NCBI GenBank assembly: GCA_001464865.1 | Contig: LNEG01000115.1 | Location: 40,351 to 104,350 of the forward strand | Source of the DNA: Burkholderiales bacterium Ga0074133 | GTDB lineage: Bacteria > Pseudomonadota > Gammaproteobacteria > Burkholderiales > Burkholderiaceae_C | Direction of reading: 5' to 3' | Length of the DNA stretch: 64,000 nt | Shown here: positions 8,064 through 16,334 of the stretch, piece by piece | Numbering within the stretch: position 1 is the first letter of the stretch | Layout of the letters: the number at the start of each line of letters is the position of its first letter | Made by a program: the position numbers and the translations under genes | Notes under the pieces: model-generated | Database searches by the model: none | The model's input: the letters and a program-made list of their open reading frames with translations, nothing else | Told to the model about the DNA's origin: nothing

Positions 8064-9017
8064 ATGACATTCGCAGTGAACCGGATGGAGCTGCGCGCGG
8101 GCGCTTGGGCGGTGGGGTTGTGGTGCGCTCTGGGTGGCGGACTGGTCTCTGCCTGGGGCCAGAGCGCGCCGCCTGTGCCGCCATCGTCTTCAGGCGGGGG
8201 CACCACGCTGCAGCGCATTCAGGCCAGCGGCGTGGTGGTCATTGGCCATCGCGAGTCGTCGCTGCCCATGTCCTATGTGGCCGATGGCGTGCCGATGGGC
8301 TACAGCGTGGATGTGTGCCAGGACATCGCCCAGGCGCTGGGCCGGCACCTCAAGCTGCGCGACGTGCGCACCACCTACCGCATGGTCACGTCCAGCACCC
8401 GCTTCGACGCCATTGAAAAGGGCGAGGTGGACCTGGAGTGTGGCTCCACCACCAACACCGCGGCGCGCCGCCAGCGCGTGGCGTTCACCATCCCGCACTT
8501 CATTGCGTCATCACGCATCGTGGTGCTCAGCGCCAAGCCGTACGAGCGCATCGAAGACCTCGAGGGCAAGGTGCTGGCATCTACCACCGGCACCACCAAC
8601 ATCGACTCGCTGGCGCGCGAGGCCGCCAACAAGTCGGTGCGCGTGCGCATCGAACCCGCCAAGGACCATGCCGAAGGCTTTGGCTGGGTGGTGAGCGGCA
8701 AGGCCGATGGTTTTGCGATGGACGATGTGCTGCTGTTCGGCCTGCGCGCCAGCCATTCGCGGCCCGAGGACCTGAAGGTCATCGGCAAACCCATGACGAT
8801 CGAGCCCTATGCAGTGGCGTTCGAGCGCAACAATGCGGAGCTGAAGGCGGTGGTGGATGCCGAGCTGCGCCGCCTGATCCAGACGCGCGAGTTGCACCGC
8901 CTGTATGACAAGTGGTTCACGCAGCCGATCCCGCCGCGGGGCATCAACCTGAGCATGCGCATGCCGCACCTGCTGGTGGATTCGCTCAAGTACCCGTCGG
9001 ACTACGTGCCGCAATAG
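8064..9017 (+). CDS. Second GltI-like amino acid substrate-binding protein
   Basis: A 317-residue exported protein paralogous to the one at 6257. It shares HRESSLPMSYV, DLECGSTTNTAARR, ASTTGTTNIDSLAREA, FAMDDVLLFGLR and a KWFTQPIPPRGINL tail. The N-terminus is hydrophobic (WAVGLWCALGGGLVSAWGQS), consistent with a signal peptide; a Pro/Ser/Gly linker follows. The start ATG at 8064 has GGTGAGAG upstream. It sits 127 bp after the racemase gene and, like its paralogue, has no permease partner nearby. The two copies probably arose by duplication and may differ in ligand. Confidence 0.88.
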   Translation: MTFAVNRMELRAGAWAVGLWCALGGGLVSAWGQSAPPVPPSSSGGGTTLQRIQASGVVVIGHRESSLPMSYVADGVPMGYSVDVCQDIAQALGRHLKLRDVRTTYRMVTSSTRFDAIEKGEVDLECGSTTNTAARRQRVAFTIPHFIASSRIVVLSAKPYERIEDLEGKVLASTTGTTNIDSLAREAANKSVRVRIEPAKDHAEGFGWVVSGKADGFAMDDVLLFGLRASHSRPEDLKVIGKPMTIEPYAVAFERNNAELKAVVDAELRRLIQTRELHRLYDKWFTQPIPPRGINLSMRMPHLLVDSLKYPSDYVPQ

Positions 9018-9053
9018 GGGCGGCAGCCGCAGGCCCGGTGCGCGGGCTGGCGC

Positions 9054-9944
9054 TTACCGCCAGGCGGTGGCCACCAGCTGGCTGTAATGCACGCCCTTGC
9101 GCCCCAGCAGTTGCTCGAACGCCGCCGGGTTGCCCACGTTGTCGCTGCCCAGCATGGTCAGCGTCTCGGTGCACCAGGGCACGCTGGGCACCATGTCGCC
9201 CATGCGGGCGCTGAGCCGGGTCAGCGGGTCGGGCAGGCGGAACACGGTGGCGGGGCTGCTGCCCAGCTGCTGGCGCAGGCTGGCAATGAAGGCACCCATG
9301 GGCAGCGCCTCGGGGCCCGTGCATTCGATGACGCCTTCGGTGGCCAGGTGCGGGCCCAGCAGGGCGGTGATGGCGGCCGCCAGGTCGTGCACCGACACGG
9401 GCTGCACGCGGGCCGTGAGCATGGGCCCGGGGAACAGCGCGAGCGGCAGGCGCGCCAGGTTCATGAACAGCGCGCTGCTGTCGCCGCCCCTGCCAAACAC
9501 CACGCTGGGGCGCAGCACGGCCGGGCTGATGGCTGCTCCCTGCGTGCGCAGGCCCAGCAGGTGCTCGTCGGCCGCGAGCTTGGTGCGGGCGTAGCGCGTG
9601 CCGCTGCCCACAATGCCCAGGGCCGACACATGCACCACCCGGCGCACGCCGGCCTGCACGCAGGCGTCAAACAGCGCAATGGGCGTGTGCTGGTGCACCG
9701 CGTCGATGGGGCGCGCGCGGGTGTCGCGCAGCACGCCCACGGTGTTGACCACGGCATCCACGCCCTCCAGCCGGGGCAGCCATGCGGCGGGTGTGGTGTC
9801 GCGGGCAAAGTCCACCGGCACGCGGTTGCCGCCTGCACCATGGCGGGGTGACACGCCTGCCACCACGGTGTGCCCGGCCTGCTGCAGTGCCTGGGTGACG
9901 GTCTTGCCGATGAAGCCGGCGGAGCCAGTAAGAAATACACGCAT
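9054..9944 (-). CDS. NAD-dependent epimerase/dehydratase family protein (NDUFA9-like SDR)
   Basis: A 296-residue extended/atypical SDR. The N-terminal nucleotide-binding motif MRVFLTGSAGFIGKTV (TGxxGxxG) fixes the start at 9944. DAVVNTVGVLRD and VHVSALGIVG follow, and TRYARTKLAADEHL gives a YxxxK-like pair. Such proteins resemble the complex I assembly-type NDUFA9 group and quinone-biosynthesis SDRs, binding NAD(P)(H). It is cytoplasmic or membrane-associated. The gene stands alone, divergent from a hydrolase gene across about 400 bp. The substrate is unknown. Confidence 0.78.
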   Translation of the reverse strand: MRVFLTGSAGFIGKTVTQALQQAGHTVVAGVSPRHGAGGNRVPVDFARDTTPAAWLPRLEGVDAVVNTVGVLRDTRARPIDAVHQHTPIALFDACVQAGVRRVVHVSALGIVGSGTRYARTKLAADEHLLGLRTQGAAISPAVLRPSVVFGRGGDSSALFMNLARLPLALFPGPMLTARVQPVSVHDLAAAITALLGPHLATEGVIECTGPEALPMGAFIASLRQQLGSSPATVFRLPDPLTRLSARMGDMVPSVPWCTETLTMLGSDNVGNPAAFEQLLGRKGVHYSQLVATAWR

Positions 9945-10346
9945 GTGAAAAAGCCTCGTGATAGGTGCCGTGGCGCAGCCTGGCGGGAGCGCCGGCGGCT
10001 GGCGCCAGGCCCCAGGGCAACCTGCCTGCCCGCCAAGCGGTGGGCCTGGCAGCCGCGGTGAAAGCCAGTGTGCCAGAGGGCTGGCGCGCAGCGGGGCGGC
10101 CGCGGCCAATATCCCCGCAGGGCCGTGCCTGAAGATCCTGGCTGGGGCCTGCGATGCCACGGGGGCTGCCGGTTCCGGCATACGTTGTGCTTGCCCGCCT
10201 GCTGCTGCGGTCATGGCTGCGCGAGAATGCCGGGCGGGCAGCGTGCGTGCCATGTCGCGGCTGCCCGCGCCGGGCGCGCGCCCACCCTGTCCTGCGCCCA
10301 CCTTGTCTGCCCCTGCCAGCCCATTCCTCTTTTTCGGAGAACTGCC
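9945..10346. other. Gene-free spacer between divergent genes
   Basis: About 400 bp, GC-rich, with no credible coding frame; the overlapping ORF-track entries are shadows or read-throughs. It must carry the promoters of the epimerase-like and dienelactone hydrolase genes. TTTTTCGGAGAACTGCC directly upstream of 10347 holds the ribosome-binding site GGAGA. No repeat, riboswitch or terminator was recognised. Confidence 0.4.
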
Positions 10347-11243
10347 ATGCTCGACCACGATCTTCATTCCGACGCCCGCGCGCTCCTGCCGGGCAGCACC
10401 ACGGAAGCGGGCCCCACGCGGCGCACGGCGCTGCAGGTGGCGCTGGGGGTGGGCTATGCGGCCGCGGCTGCACCCGTGATGGCGCAAACCGCCATTGCCA
10501 CGCCGGCCGACGGCCTGACGGCCGGAGAGGTGAGCTTCATGGTCAACGGCTTCAAGGTGCCGGCCTACCGCGCGGCGCCTGCGGGCAAGACCGGCCTGCC
10601 CGTGGTGCTGGTCATCCAGGAAATCTTTGGCGTGCATGAATACATTGCCGACACCTGCCGCCGGTTTGCCAAGGCCGGCTACCTTGCCATCGCGCCGCAG
10701 CTGTTCGCCCGCCAGGGCGACGCCGCCCAGTACACCGAGGTGGCCAAGCTGATGGCCGAGATCGTCTCGAAGGTGCCCGATGCGCAGGTGATGGCCGACC
10801 TGGACGCGACCGTGCAGTGGGCCGTGGCCAACGGCGGTGACGCCGCCCGCGTGGGCGTAACCGGCTTTTGCTGGGGTGGCCGCATCACCTGGCTGTATGC
10901 CGCCCACGGGCCGGTGAAGGCAGGGGTGGCCTGGTACGGCCGCCTGGTGGGGGCATCCACCGACCTCACGCCCAAGCACCCGGTAGACATCCCCCTGATC
11001 CTCAAGGCGCCCGTGCTGGGGTTGTACGGTGAAAAAGACACCGGCATACCCCTTGACACGGTTGATAAGATGAAAACAGCCTTGGCCAGCGGTTCGCCGC
11101 AGGCCAAAGTTTCGGAGTTTGTGGTGTACCCGGACGCGCCCCATGCGTTCCATGCCGACTACCGCCCAAGCTTTCGCAAGGAGCCCGCGGAAGACGGCTG
11201 GAAGCGGGCCCTGGCCTGGTTCAGGACGCACGGCGTGGGCTGA
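10347..11243 (+). CDS. Dienelactone hydrolase family protein with Tat-like leader
   Basis: A 298-residue alpha/beta hydrolase of the DLH family. The nucleophile is a cysteine in VGVTGFCWGGR. The acid is in LYGEKDTGIP, the histidine in DAPHAFHADYR, and the partner glutamate in VIQEIFGVHEY. Residues near 24-46 carry RRTALQVALGVGYAAAAAPVMAQ, a twin-arginine-like export signal, so the enzyme may be periplasmic. The family opens lactone rings (carboxymethylenebutenolidase), but no chloroaromatic pathway genes are near and the natural substrate is open. The start at 10347 follows a good GGAGA site. Confidence 0.85.
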   Translation: MLDHDLHSDARALLPGSTTEAGPTRRTALQVALGVGYAAAAAPVMAQTAIATPADGLTAGEVSFMVNGFKVPAYRAAPAGKTGLPVVLVIQEIFGVHEYIADTCRRFAKAGYLAIAPQLFARQGDAAQYTEVAKLMAEIVSKVPDAQVMADLDATVQWAVANGGDAARVGVTGFCWGGRITWLYAAHGPVKAGVAWYGRLVGASTDLTPKHPVDIPLILKAPVLGLYGEKDTGIPLDTVDKMKTALASGSPQAKVSEFVVYPDAPHAFHADYRPSFRKEPAEDGWKRALAWFRTHGVG

Positions 11244-11378
11244 TGCGGCGCTGCCTGGCCCGCGGCGGGGCCACGGCCCGGTGCCCGGTGCGGCGCGGTG
11301 TGGAACGGGTGTCCCGCTACCTGCGGGAAACCCATCAGGCCGAAACACAAGATCAACAATAAAAACGGCCTGTGCCGC

Positions 11379-11418
11379 ACTATTTATAAGCGCTTATAGC
11401 TATGACTTTAGTAGCAAT
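11379..11418. repeat. Dispersed repeat fragment spanning the ZIP gene start
   Basis: On the minus strand this reads GCTACTAAAGTCATAGCTATAAGCGCTTATAAATAG. It matches the GCTATTAAnnnnATAGCT plus AAGCGCTTAT design of the dispersed repeats in this window. It overlaps the start codon and first five codons (MTLVA) of the ZIP transporter gene. It is markedly AT-rich compared with the genes on both sides. Confidence 0.5.
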
Positions 11419-12244
11419 CATTCTGGCCACGCTGGCCGCGGGCATTGGCAGCGTGTGGCTGGCGGCCCTGCTCATGCGCCTGGGGATGGGCGGGCGGGAC
11501 GACAGCGCTGTGGGCCCACAGCACCTGCTGAGCCTGGCAGCTGGCGCGCTGCTGGCCACGGCGTTCATGCACCTGCTGCCCGAGGCGTTCGAGAGTTCGG
11601 CCGGGGCGCACGACCTGTTTGCCACCCTGCTGGTGGGGGTAGTGTTTTTCTTCCTGCTCGACAAGGCCGAGCTGTGGCACCACGGGCACGAGCACAGCCA
11701 CCCGGTGCCGGCGCCCCATGCGCACGGACATGACCACGGCCACGACCACGACCACGACCACGGCCACTCACACGGCCATGCTCACGCCCCGCGCGGGGGT
11801 GGCTGGTCGGTGCTCACGGGCGACAGCGTGCACTGCTTTGGCGACGGCATCCTGATCGCCTCGGCCTTCCTGGCCGACATGCGGCTGGGCGTGATCGCCG
11901 CGGTGTCGGTGCTGGCGCACGAGGTGCCGCACCACATGGGCGACCTGGTGGTCCTGCGCCAGTCCAGCCCCAACCGCCGCATGGCGTTCATCAAGGTGTC
12001 GCTGGCCGGCGCAGTGACGGCGCTGGGCGGTGTGGTGGGCTACTACCTGGTGGGGCAGCTGCAGGACTTTTTGCCGTACTTTCTGGTGGTGGCCTCCAGC
12101 AGCTTTGTGTATGTGGCGCTGGCCGATCTGATTCCGCAGCTGCAAAAGCGGCTCAGTGCGCGCGACACTGCCGTCCAGATCGCCTGGCTCGTCGCCGGCA
12201 TGGCGGTGGTCACCATGGTGAGTGGCGTGGCCCACGCGCACTGA
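11402..12244 (+). CDS. ZIP-family divalent metal transporter
   Basis: A 280-residue inner membrane protein with about eight transmembrane helices. The loop between helices III and IV (about residues 97-137) is extremely His-rich (HGHDHGHDHDHDHGHSHGHAH), as in ZIP metal transporters for zinc or other divalent ions. Conserved polar residues follow in SVHCFGDGILIASAF (helix IV) and LAHEVPHHMGDLVVL (helix V), the HxxxD/HExPHxxGD-like metal path of the family. The ATG at 11402 lies inside a dispersed repeat and lacks an obvious strong ribosome-binding site. Direction and metal are inferred from the family. Confidence 0.9.
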   Translation: MTLVAIILATLAAGIGSVWLAALLMRLGMGGRDDSAVGPQHLLSLAAGALLATAFMHLLPEAFESSAGAHDLFATLLVGVVFFFLLDKAELWHHGHEHSHPVPAPHAHGHDHGHDHDHDHGHSHGHAHAPRGGGWSVLTGDSVHCFGDGILIASAFLADMRLGVIAAVSVLAHEVPHHMGDLVVLRQSSPNRRMAFIKVSLAGAVTALGGVVGYYLVGQLQDFLPYFLVVASSSFVYVALADLIPQLQKRLSARDTAVQIAWLVAGMAVVTMVSGVAHAH

Positions 12245-12301
12245 TTTGCCGGGCTTGATGTAGCTCAAGGCCGCAGGTCCGCCACGTGCCATGCTGCAGG
12301 C

Positions 12302-14131
12302 ATGAACACGCTGCACACCGCACCCGCTTCGCTGGGCCTGCTGGCCCACCCCACCCGTTTTCTGTTTTTTACCGGCAAGGGCGGTGTGGGCAAGACCTCG
12401 CTGTCCACCGCCGCCGCCATCGCGCTGGCCGATGCGGGGCGCAAGGTGCTGCTGGTCAGCACCGATGCGGCCTCCAACCTGGATGAAATGCTGGGCGTGC
12501 CGCTGTCCAACCACCCCGTGGCCGTGCCCGGTGTGCCGGGGCTGCACATGCTCAACATTGACCCCGACACCGCCGCCGAGGCGTATCGGCAGCGGGTGAT
12601 CGCGCAGATGGAAGCCAGTGCCACGCAGCCCGAGCGCGACACCGTGCGCGAGCAGCTCTCCGGCGCGTGCACCACCGAGATCGCGGCGTTTGACGAGTTT
12701 GCCGCGCTGCTGGCCAGCGAGGGCGATGCACAGGGCCACGCGTTCGACCATGTGGTGTTTGACACCGCGCCCACCGGCCACACCCTGCGCCTGCTGAGCC
12801 TGCCCAAGGCCTGGACGGGGTTCCTGGCGGGCAACGACCGCGGCGCCTCGTGCCTGGGGCCGCACTCCGGGCTCAAGATGCAGGAGGCGCGCTTTAACGC
12901 GGCACTGGCGGCCCTCAGCGACCCGGCACTGACCACCGTGGTGCTGGTCACCCGCCCCGACCCGCGCCCCATGCAGGAGGCGGCACGCACCGCGCTGGAG
13001 CTGCGTGCGCTGGGCCTGGCCAATCAGCGCCTGGCCATCAACGGCGTGTTCCACGCCAGCCAGCCAGGGCACGACGCCGTGGCCGATGCCATCGAAGCCC
13101 TGGGCCGCGCGGCACTGGACTCCATGCCCGATGCGCTGGCGCAGCTGCCGCGCGACGAGGTGCCCTTGCGCGCCTTCGACACCGTGGGCCTGCCCGCGCT
13201 GCGGGCCTTGCTGGGCGGTGGCAATGTGCCAGCCGCCGCGCCTGCTGCGGCCCCCGGCTTTGCGCTGCAGGCCGAGTCGCTCTCGGCACTGGCCGATGCG
13301 CTGGCCGCCAAGGGCCACGGCCTGATCATGGTGATGGGCAAGGGCGGCGTGGGCAAAACCACGGTGGCCGCCGCGCTGGCCGTGGGCCTGGTGCAGCGCG
13401 GGCACAGCGTGCACCTGACCACCACCGACCCGGCGGCCCATGTGCAAAGCCAGCTCGATGGCAGTCTGCCCGGCCTGAAAGTGGGCCGCATCGATCCCCA
13501 GGCCGAAACCCGGGCCTACATCGACAAGATCATGGCCACGCGCGGCAAGGCGCTGGACGACGCGGGCCGCGCGTTGCTCCTGGAAGACCTGCAGTCGCCC
13601 TGCACCGAAGAGGTGGCTGTGTTCCACGCCTTCAGCCGCGTGGTGAACGAGGCCCGCAGCGCCTTTGTGGTGCTGGACACCGCGCCCACCGGCCACAGCC
13701 TGCTGCTGATGGACGCCACTGGCGCCTACCACCGGCAGATGACGCAGCAGTACGAAGGCAACGCCAATGCCAAACACATCATCACGCCGCTGATGCGCCT
13801 GCAGGACGCCGACATGACGCATGTGGTCATCGTCACGCTGCCCGAGGTCACGCCCGTCAGCCAGGCCGCCGCGCTGCAGGACGACCTGCGCCGCGCCCGC
13901 ATCGAGCCCTGGGCGTGGGTCATCAACAAGAGCGTGGCCGCTACCGGTACCACCGACCCGCTGCTGCAGGCCCGCCTGGCGGGCGAACGCCAGCAGACGG
14001 CGCGCATTGCCAATGGCCTCGCGCAGCGCACCTATGTGCTGCCCTGGCTGGCCACGCCGCCCGTGGGGGTGGATGCGCTGGGGCGGCTGGTGGCTGTGGC
14101 GCCGGGTGATGGCGTGCCCATCGCGGGCTAA
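12302..14131 (+). CDS. arsA: ArsA-type arsenite/anion pump-driving ATPase (two-domain)
   Basis: A 609-residue ATPase made of two homologous halves. Deviant Walker A motifs are GKGGVGKTSLSTA (about residue 25) and GKGGVGKTTVAAA (about residue 346), and switch motifs DTAPTGHTLRLL and DTAPTGHSLLLM follow. The three cysteines known to bind As(III)/Sb(III) in ArsA have counterparts: C123 (GACTTEIAAF), C184 (GASCLGPH) and C434 (SPCTEEVAVF). It is cytoplasmic, energising an ArsB-type pump in the classical system. No arsB, arsD, arsC or arsR is in the window, so this is an orphan copy with a complete metalloid site. Confidence 0.9.
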   Translation: MNTLHTAPASLGLLAHPTRFLFFTGKGGVGKTSLSTAAAIALADAGRKVLLVSTDAASNLDEMLGVPLSNHPVAVPGVPGLHMLNIDPDTAAEAYRQRVIAQMEASATQPERDTVREQLSGACTTEIAAFDEFAALLASEGDAQGHAFDHVVFDTAPTGHTLRLLSLPKAWTGFLAGNDRGASCLGPHSGLKMQEARFNAALAALSDPALTTVVLVTRPDPRPMQEAARTALELRALGLANQRLAINGVFHASQPGHDAVADAIEALGRAALDSMPDALAQLPRDEVPLRAFDTVGLPALRALLGGGNVPAAAPAAAPGFALQAESLSALADALAAKGHGLIMVMGKGGVGKTTVAAALAVGLVQRGHSVHLTTTDPAAHVQSQLDGSLPGLKVGRIDPQAETRAYIDKIMATRGKALDDAGRALLLEDLQSPCTEEVAVFHAFSRVVNEARSAFVVLDTAPTGHSLLLMDATGAYHRQMTQQYEGNANAKHIITPLMRLQDADMTHVVIVTLPEVTPVSQAAALQDDLRRARIEPWAWVINKSVAATGTTDPLLQARLAGERQQTARIANGLAQRTYVLPWLATPPVGVDALGRLVAVAPGDGVPIAG

Positions 14132-14135
14132 GTGC

Positions 14136-14200
14136 TATGTATTTAATAGCAATAGGGGCAATTAATACCTGGACCTGAGGCCCAAAACGCTTCAAATCGC
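14136..14200. repeat. Dispersed AT-rich repeat, family 1 copy
   Basis: It begins GCTATGTATTTAATAGC and continues through ATACCTGGACCTGAGGCCC to AAACGCTTCAAATCG, the same order of blocks as the copies at 3078, 32490 and 59525. It lies directly after the arsA stop codon, in the convergent gap with the LytTR regulator gene. Confidence 0.7.
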
Positions 14201-14212
14201 CGCCTGACAGCC

Positions 14213-14270
14213 CTTAGAACGTGTTTACGATCTTTTCGGGGCCCTGAAAAGATCGCAAACGCGTTCTTAG
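14213..14270. repeat. 25-bp inverted repeat, possible bidirectional terminator
   Basis: The arms CTTAGAACGTGTTTACGATC and, on the other strand, CTAAGAACGCGTTTGCGATC extend to TTTTC on both sides and flank an 8-bp loop GGGGCCCT. About four mismatches occur over 25 bp. It lies between the convergent arsA and LytTR genes, so a transcript from either side would form a long hairpin. The AGAAC ends resemble the termini of the MITE-like element at 3305-3580, so it may be a minimal relative of that element. Confidence 0.6.
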
Positions 14271-14306
14271 CGTGCCCCGCACCGGGTGGGGCAGGGCGCC
14301 CGCCGG

Positions 14307-15071
14307 TCAGCGCGCCAGCTCTTCCCGCACCGCCGCCACCTGCCGGCGCGACACGGCCAGCAGCTCGGTCGAGCCCTGCAGCCGCACGGCCCAGCCTTCG
14401 CCTTCTTCGGCGTCGTAGTGCTTTTCCAGCGCCCGCACGGCTCGGCGGGCCACCAGCGCATTGCGGTGAATGCGCAGAAAGCGTGGTGCAAAGCGCGTTT
14501 CCAGGTCGCTCAGCGCTCCATCGACGATGTAGCTACGCGTGGCGGTGCGCACCGTCACGTACTTCTGCTCGGCCTTGAAGTACAGCACCTCGGCCACGGG
14601 CAGCCGTTCGGTGCGGCCGCGGTCCTGGATGAGCAGGGTGTCACCCTCGGGCAGATCGATGCTGGGTGCAGGCGCCGGGGCGCGCGTGGTGCGCTGCACC
14701 TTGGCAATGGCCTGCAGCAGCCGCTCGCGGCGCACGGGTTTGGTGAGGTAATCCACCGCATCGAGCTCGAACGCGCTCACGGCGTGGTCGGCGTGGGCCG
14801 TGACGAACACGATGGCGGGGGGCTGGGGCAGCGCGTGCAGTGCATGCGCCATCGCCAGGCCATCCTGGCCGGGCATGTGGATGTCCAGCAGTACCAGATC
14901 GAACCCCTTGCCCCCGGTGGTACCGAGCAGCGCCAGCGCCTCGGCCGCGTTCGAGGCCTCGGCCACGGTGGTGCGCTGCTGCGGCGCGGGCAGTGCATCG
15001 CGGCAATCGGCCAGCAGGGTGCGCAGGCGGCTGCGGGCCAGGGCCTCGTCGTCAACGATCAGGATGTTCAT
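14307..15071 (-). CDS. LytTR-family response regulator
   Basis: A 254-residue response regulator. The receiver domain (1-125) has the acidic pair in IVDDEA, the phospho-acceptor Asp in LVLLDIHMPG and the lysine in DYLTKPV. The LytTR DNA-binding domain (about 150-250) has VLYFKAEQKYVTVRT and RFLRIHRNALV. It is AlgR/LytR-like and cytoplasmic. Its ATG overlaps the stop of the upstream histidine kinase gene by 4 bp (ATGA), so the two are translationally coupled and form a two-component system. Target genes are unknown; in relatives this type controls alginate, autolysis or motility functions. Confidence 0.92.
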   Translation of the reverse strand: MNILIVDDEALARSRLRTLLADCRDALPAPQQRTTVAEASNAAEALALLGTTGGKGFDLVLLDIHMPGQDGLAMAHALHALPQPPAIVFVTAHADHAVSAFELDAVDYLTKPVRRERLLQAIAKVQRTTRAPAPAPSIDLPEGDTLLIQDRGRTERLPVAEVLYFKAEQKYVTVRTATRSYIVDGALSDLETRFAPRFLRIHRNALVARRAVRALEKHYDAEEGEGWAVRLQGSTELLAVSRRQVAAVREELAR

Positions 15072-16282
15072 GGTTGATCTTCGGCGGGTGCTTGTGTGTC
15101 GGGGCGCAGGGCCTTGCGGCGGCTGCCCGTGGCGGTGCGGTCGCGCTGGCCGGCGGGGCGGCTGCGGGGCTCGCGCCCGGCGGGCCGGGTGTCGGGTGCG
15201 GGCAGGGTGATGCGCACTTCGTACAGGCCGTCGCGCACCCCTGCACTGAACTCGCCCTGCACATCGTGCAGCAGCGCCAGCCGCGCACGCACGTTGGCCA
15301 GCGCAATGCCGTGGCCGCGCGGGGCTGCATCGTCGCCCGCGCCCGGCTTGCCATCGCGCGTGGGCAGCGTGTTGGTGATGCGCACCACCACGCGGCTGCC
15401 GCGCAGCTCGGTCAGCACGCGCAGCCGGCCGCCGCGGTCACTGGGTTCCACACCGTGCTTCACGGCGTTTTCCACCAGGGGCTGCAGCAGCAGCGGGGGC
15501 AGGCGTGCAAGGTCGGTGCGGGTATCCAGGTTCCACTGCACCTGCAGGCGTTTACCAAAGCGCACCTCCTCGATGGCCAGGTAGCGGCGCGCCAGCGTGA
15601 TCTCTTCGGCCAGCGTGACGTACTCGCCCTGCTCGATCAGCGCATGGCGAAACAGGTCCGAGAGGTCTTCCAGCAGCGATTCGGCCTTGGCCGGTTCTTC
15701 GCGCACGAGGGCAATGGCACTGTTGAGGGTGTTGAACAAAAAGTGCGGCCGTATGCGCGACTGCAGCTCGGTCAGCCGCGCGGTGGTGGCCGCCGGCGTG
15801 CGCCCGCGGGCGCGCAGCACCAGTGCGGCCACCAGCAGGGCCGCCAGCAGTGCGCCCGTGGCCGCGCTGGCCACCCATGGCGGTGATGCGGTGGTGCCCA
15901 CCAAGGCCAGCATGCCGCAGGCATACGCGCCGGCCAGTGCGCCCAGCACCACGCCGGCGGCGTATTGCTGCGCCGTGGCCAGGCGCTGCAGCCAGGTCTT
16001 GAGGCTGCAGGCCGTGATCAGCCAGACCAGCGTGGCGGGCAGCGCACCGCCGGTGAGCAGCGCCAGCGTGGCCACCCATTCCATCGGGCTGGGCGACACA
16101 TACAGTGCGCCCACACCCAGGACGGCCTCGACAAAAAGCACGGCCCGCAGCACCACGCCCACATGGCAGGCATCGAACACCAGGGCCCGGCCGCGGGGCG
16201 GGCCGACATGCCGGTACGGCTTGCCCGGGGGGGGCAAATCGGGAGGCAGGGGCTGGGTCGATAAAATTTGGCTGTTATGCAT
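15068..16282 (-). CDS. LytS/AlgZ-type sensor histidine kinase
   Basis: A 404-residue membrane kinase. The N-terminal half (about 45-160) carries four or five transmembrane segments. A His_kinase domain of the LytS type follows, with the phospho-acceptor box [16 protein letters not shown], the N-box [14 protein letters not shown] and the G-box [13 protein letters not shown]. The C-terminal 45 residues are Arg/Pro-rich and not part of the domain. The start at 16282 (MHNSQILST) was chosen over 16447 because the longer form would run into argH. It is divergent from argH across 52 bp and coupled to the LytTR regulator. Confidence 0.9.
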   Translation of the reverse strand: MHNSQILSTQPLPPDLPPPGKPYRHVGPPRGRALVFDACHVGVVLRAVLFVEAVLGVGALYVSPSPMEWVATLALLTGGALPATLVWLITACSLKTWLQRLATAQQYAAGVVLGALAGAYACGMLALVGTTASPPWVASAATGALLAALLVAALVLRARGRTPAATTARLTELQSRIRPHFLFNTLNSAIALVREEPAKAESLLEDLSDLFRHALIEQGEYVTLAEEITLARRYLAIEEVRFGKRLQVQWNLDTRTDLARLPPLLLQPLVENAVKHGVEPSDRGGRLRVLTELRGSRVVVRITNTLPTRDGKPGAGDDAAPRGHGIALANVRARLALLHDVQGEFSAGVRDGLYEVRITLPAPDTRPAGREPRSRPAGQRDRTATGSRRKALRPDTQAPAEDQP

Positions 16283-16334
16283 TGCGGCATCCGGGCAGTC
16301 CGGGTGTCTGAACCTCCGGATTATTGCCCTCCTT

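Noticed and set aside
11768-13822. 684-residue minus-strand ORF opposite arsA and the ZIP gene
   Set aside because: It crosses two well-supported genes on the other strand and has no recognisable domain.
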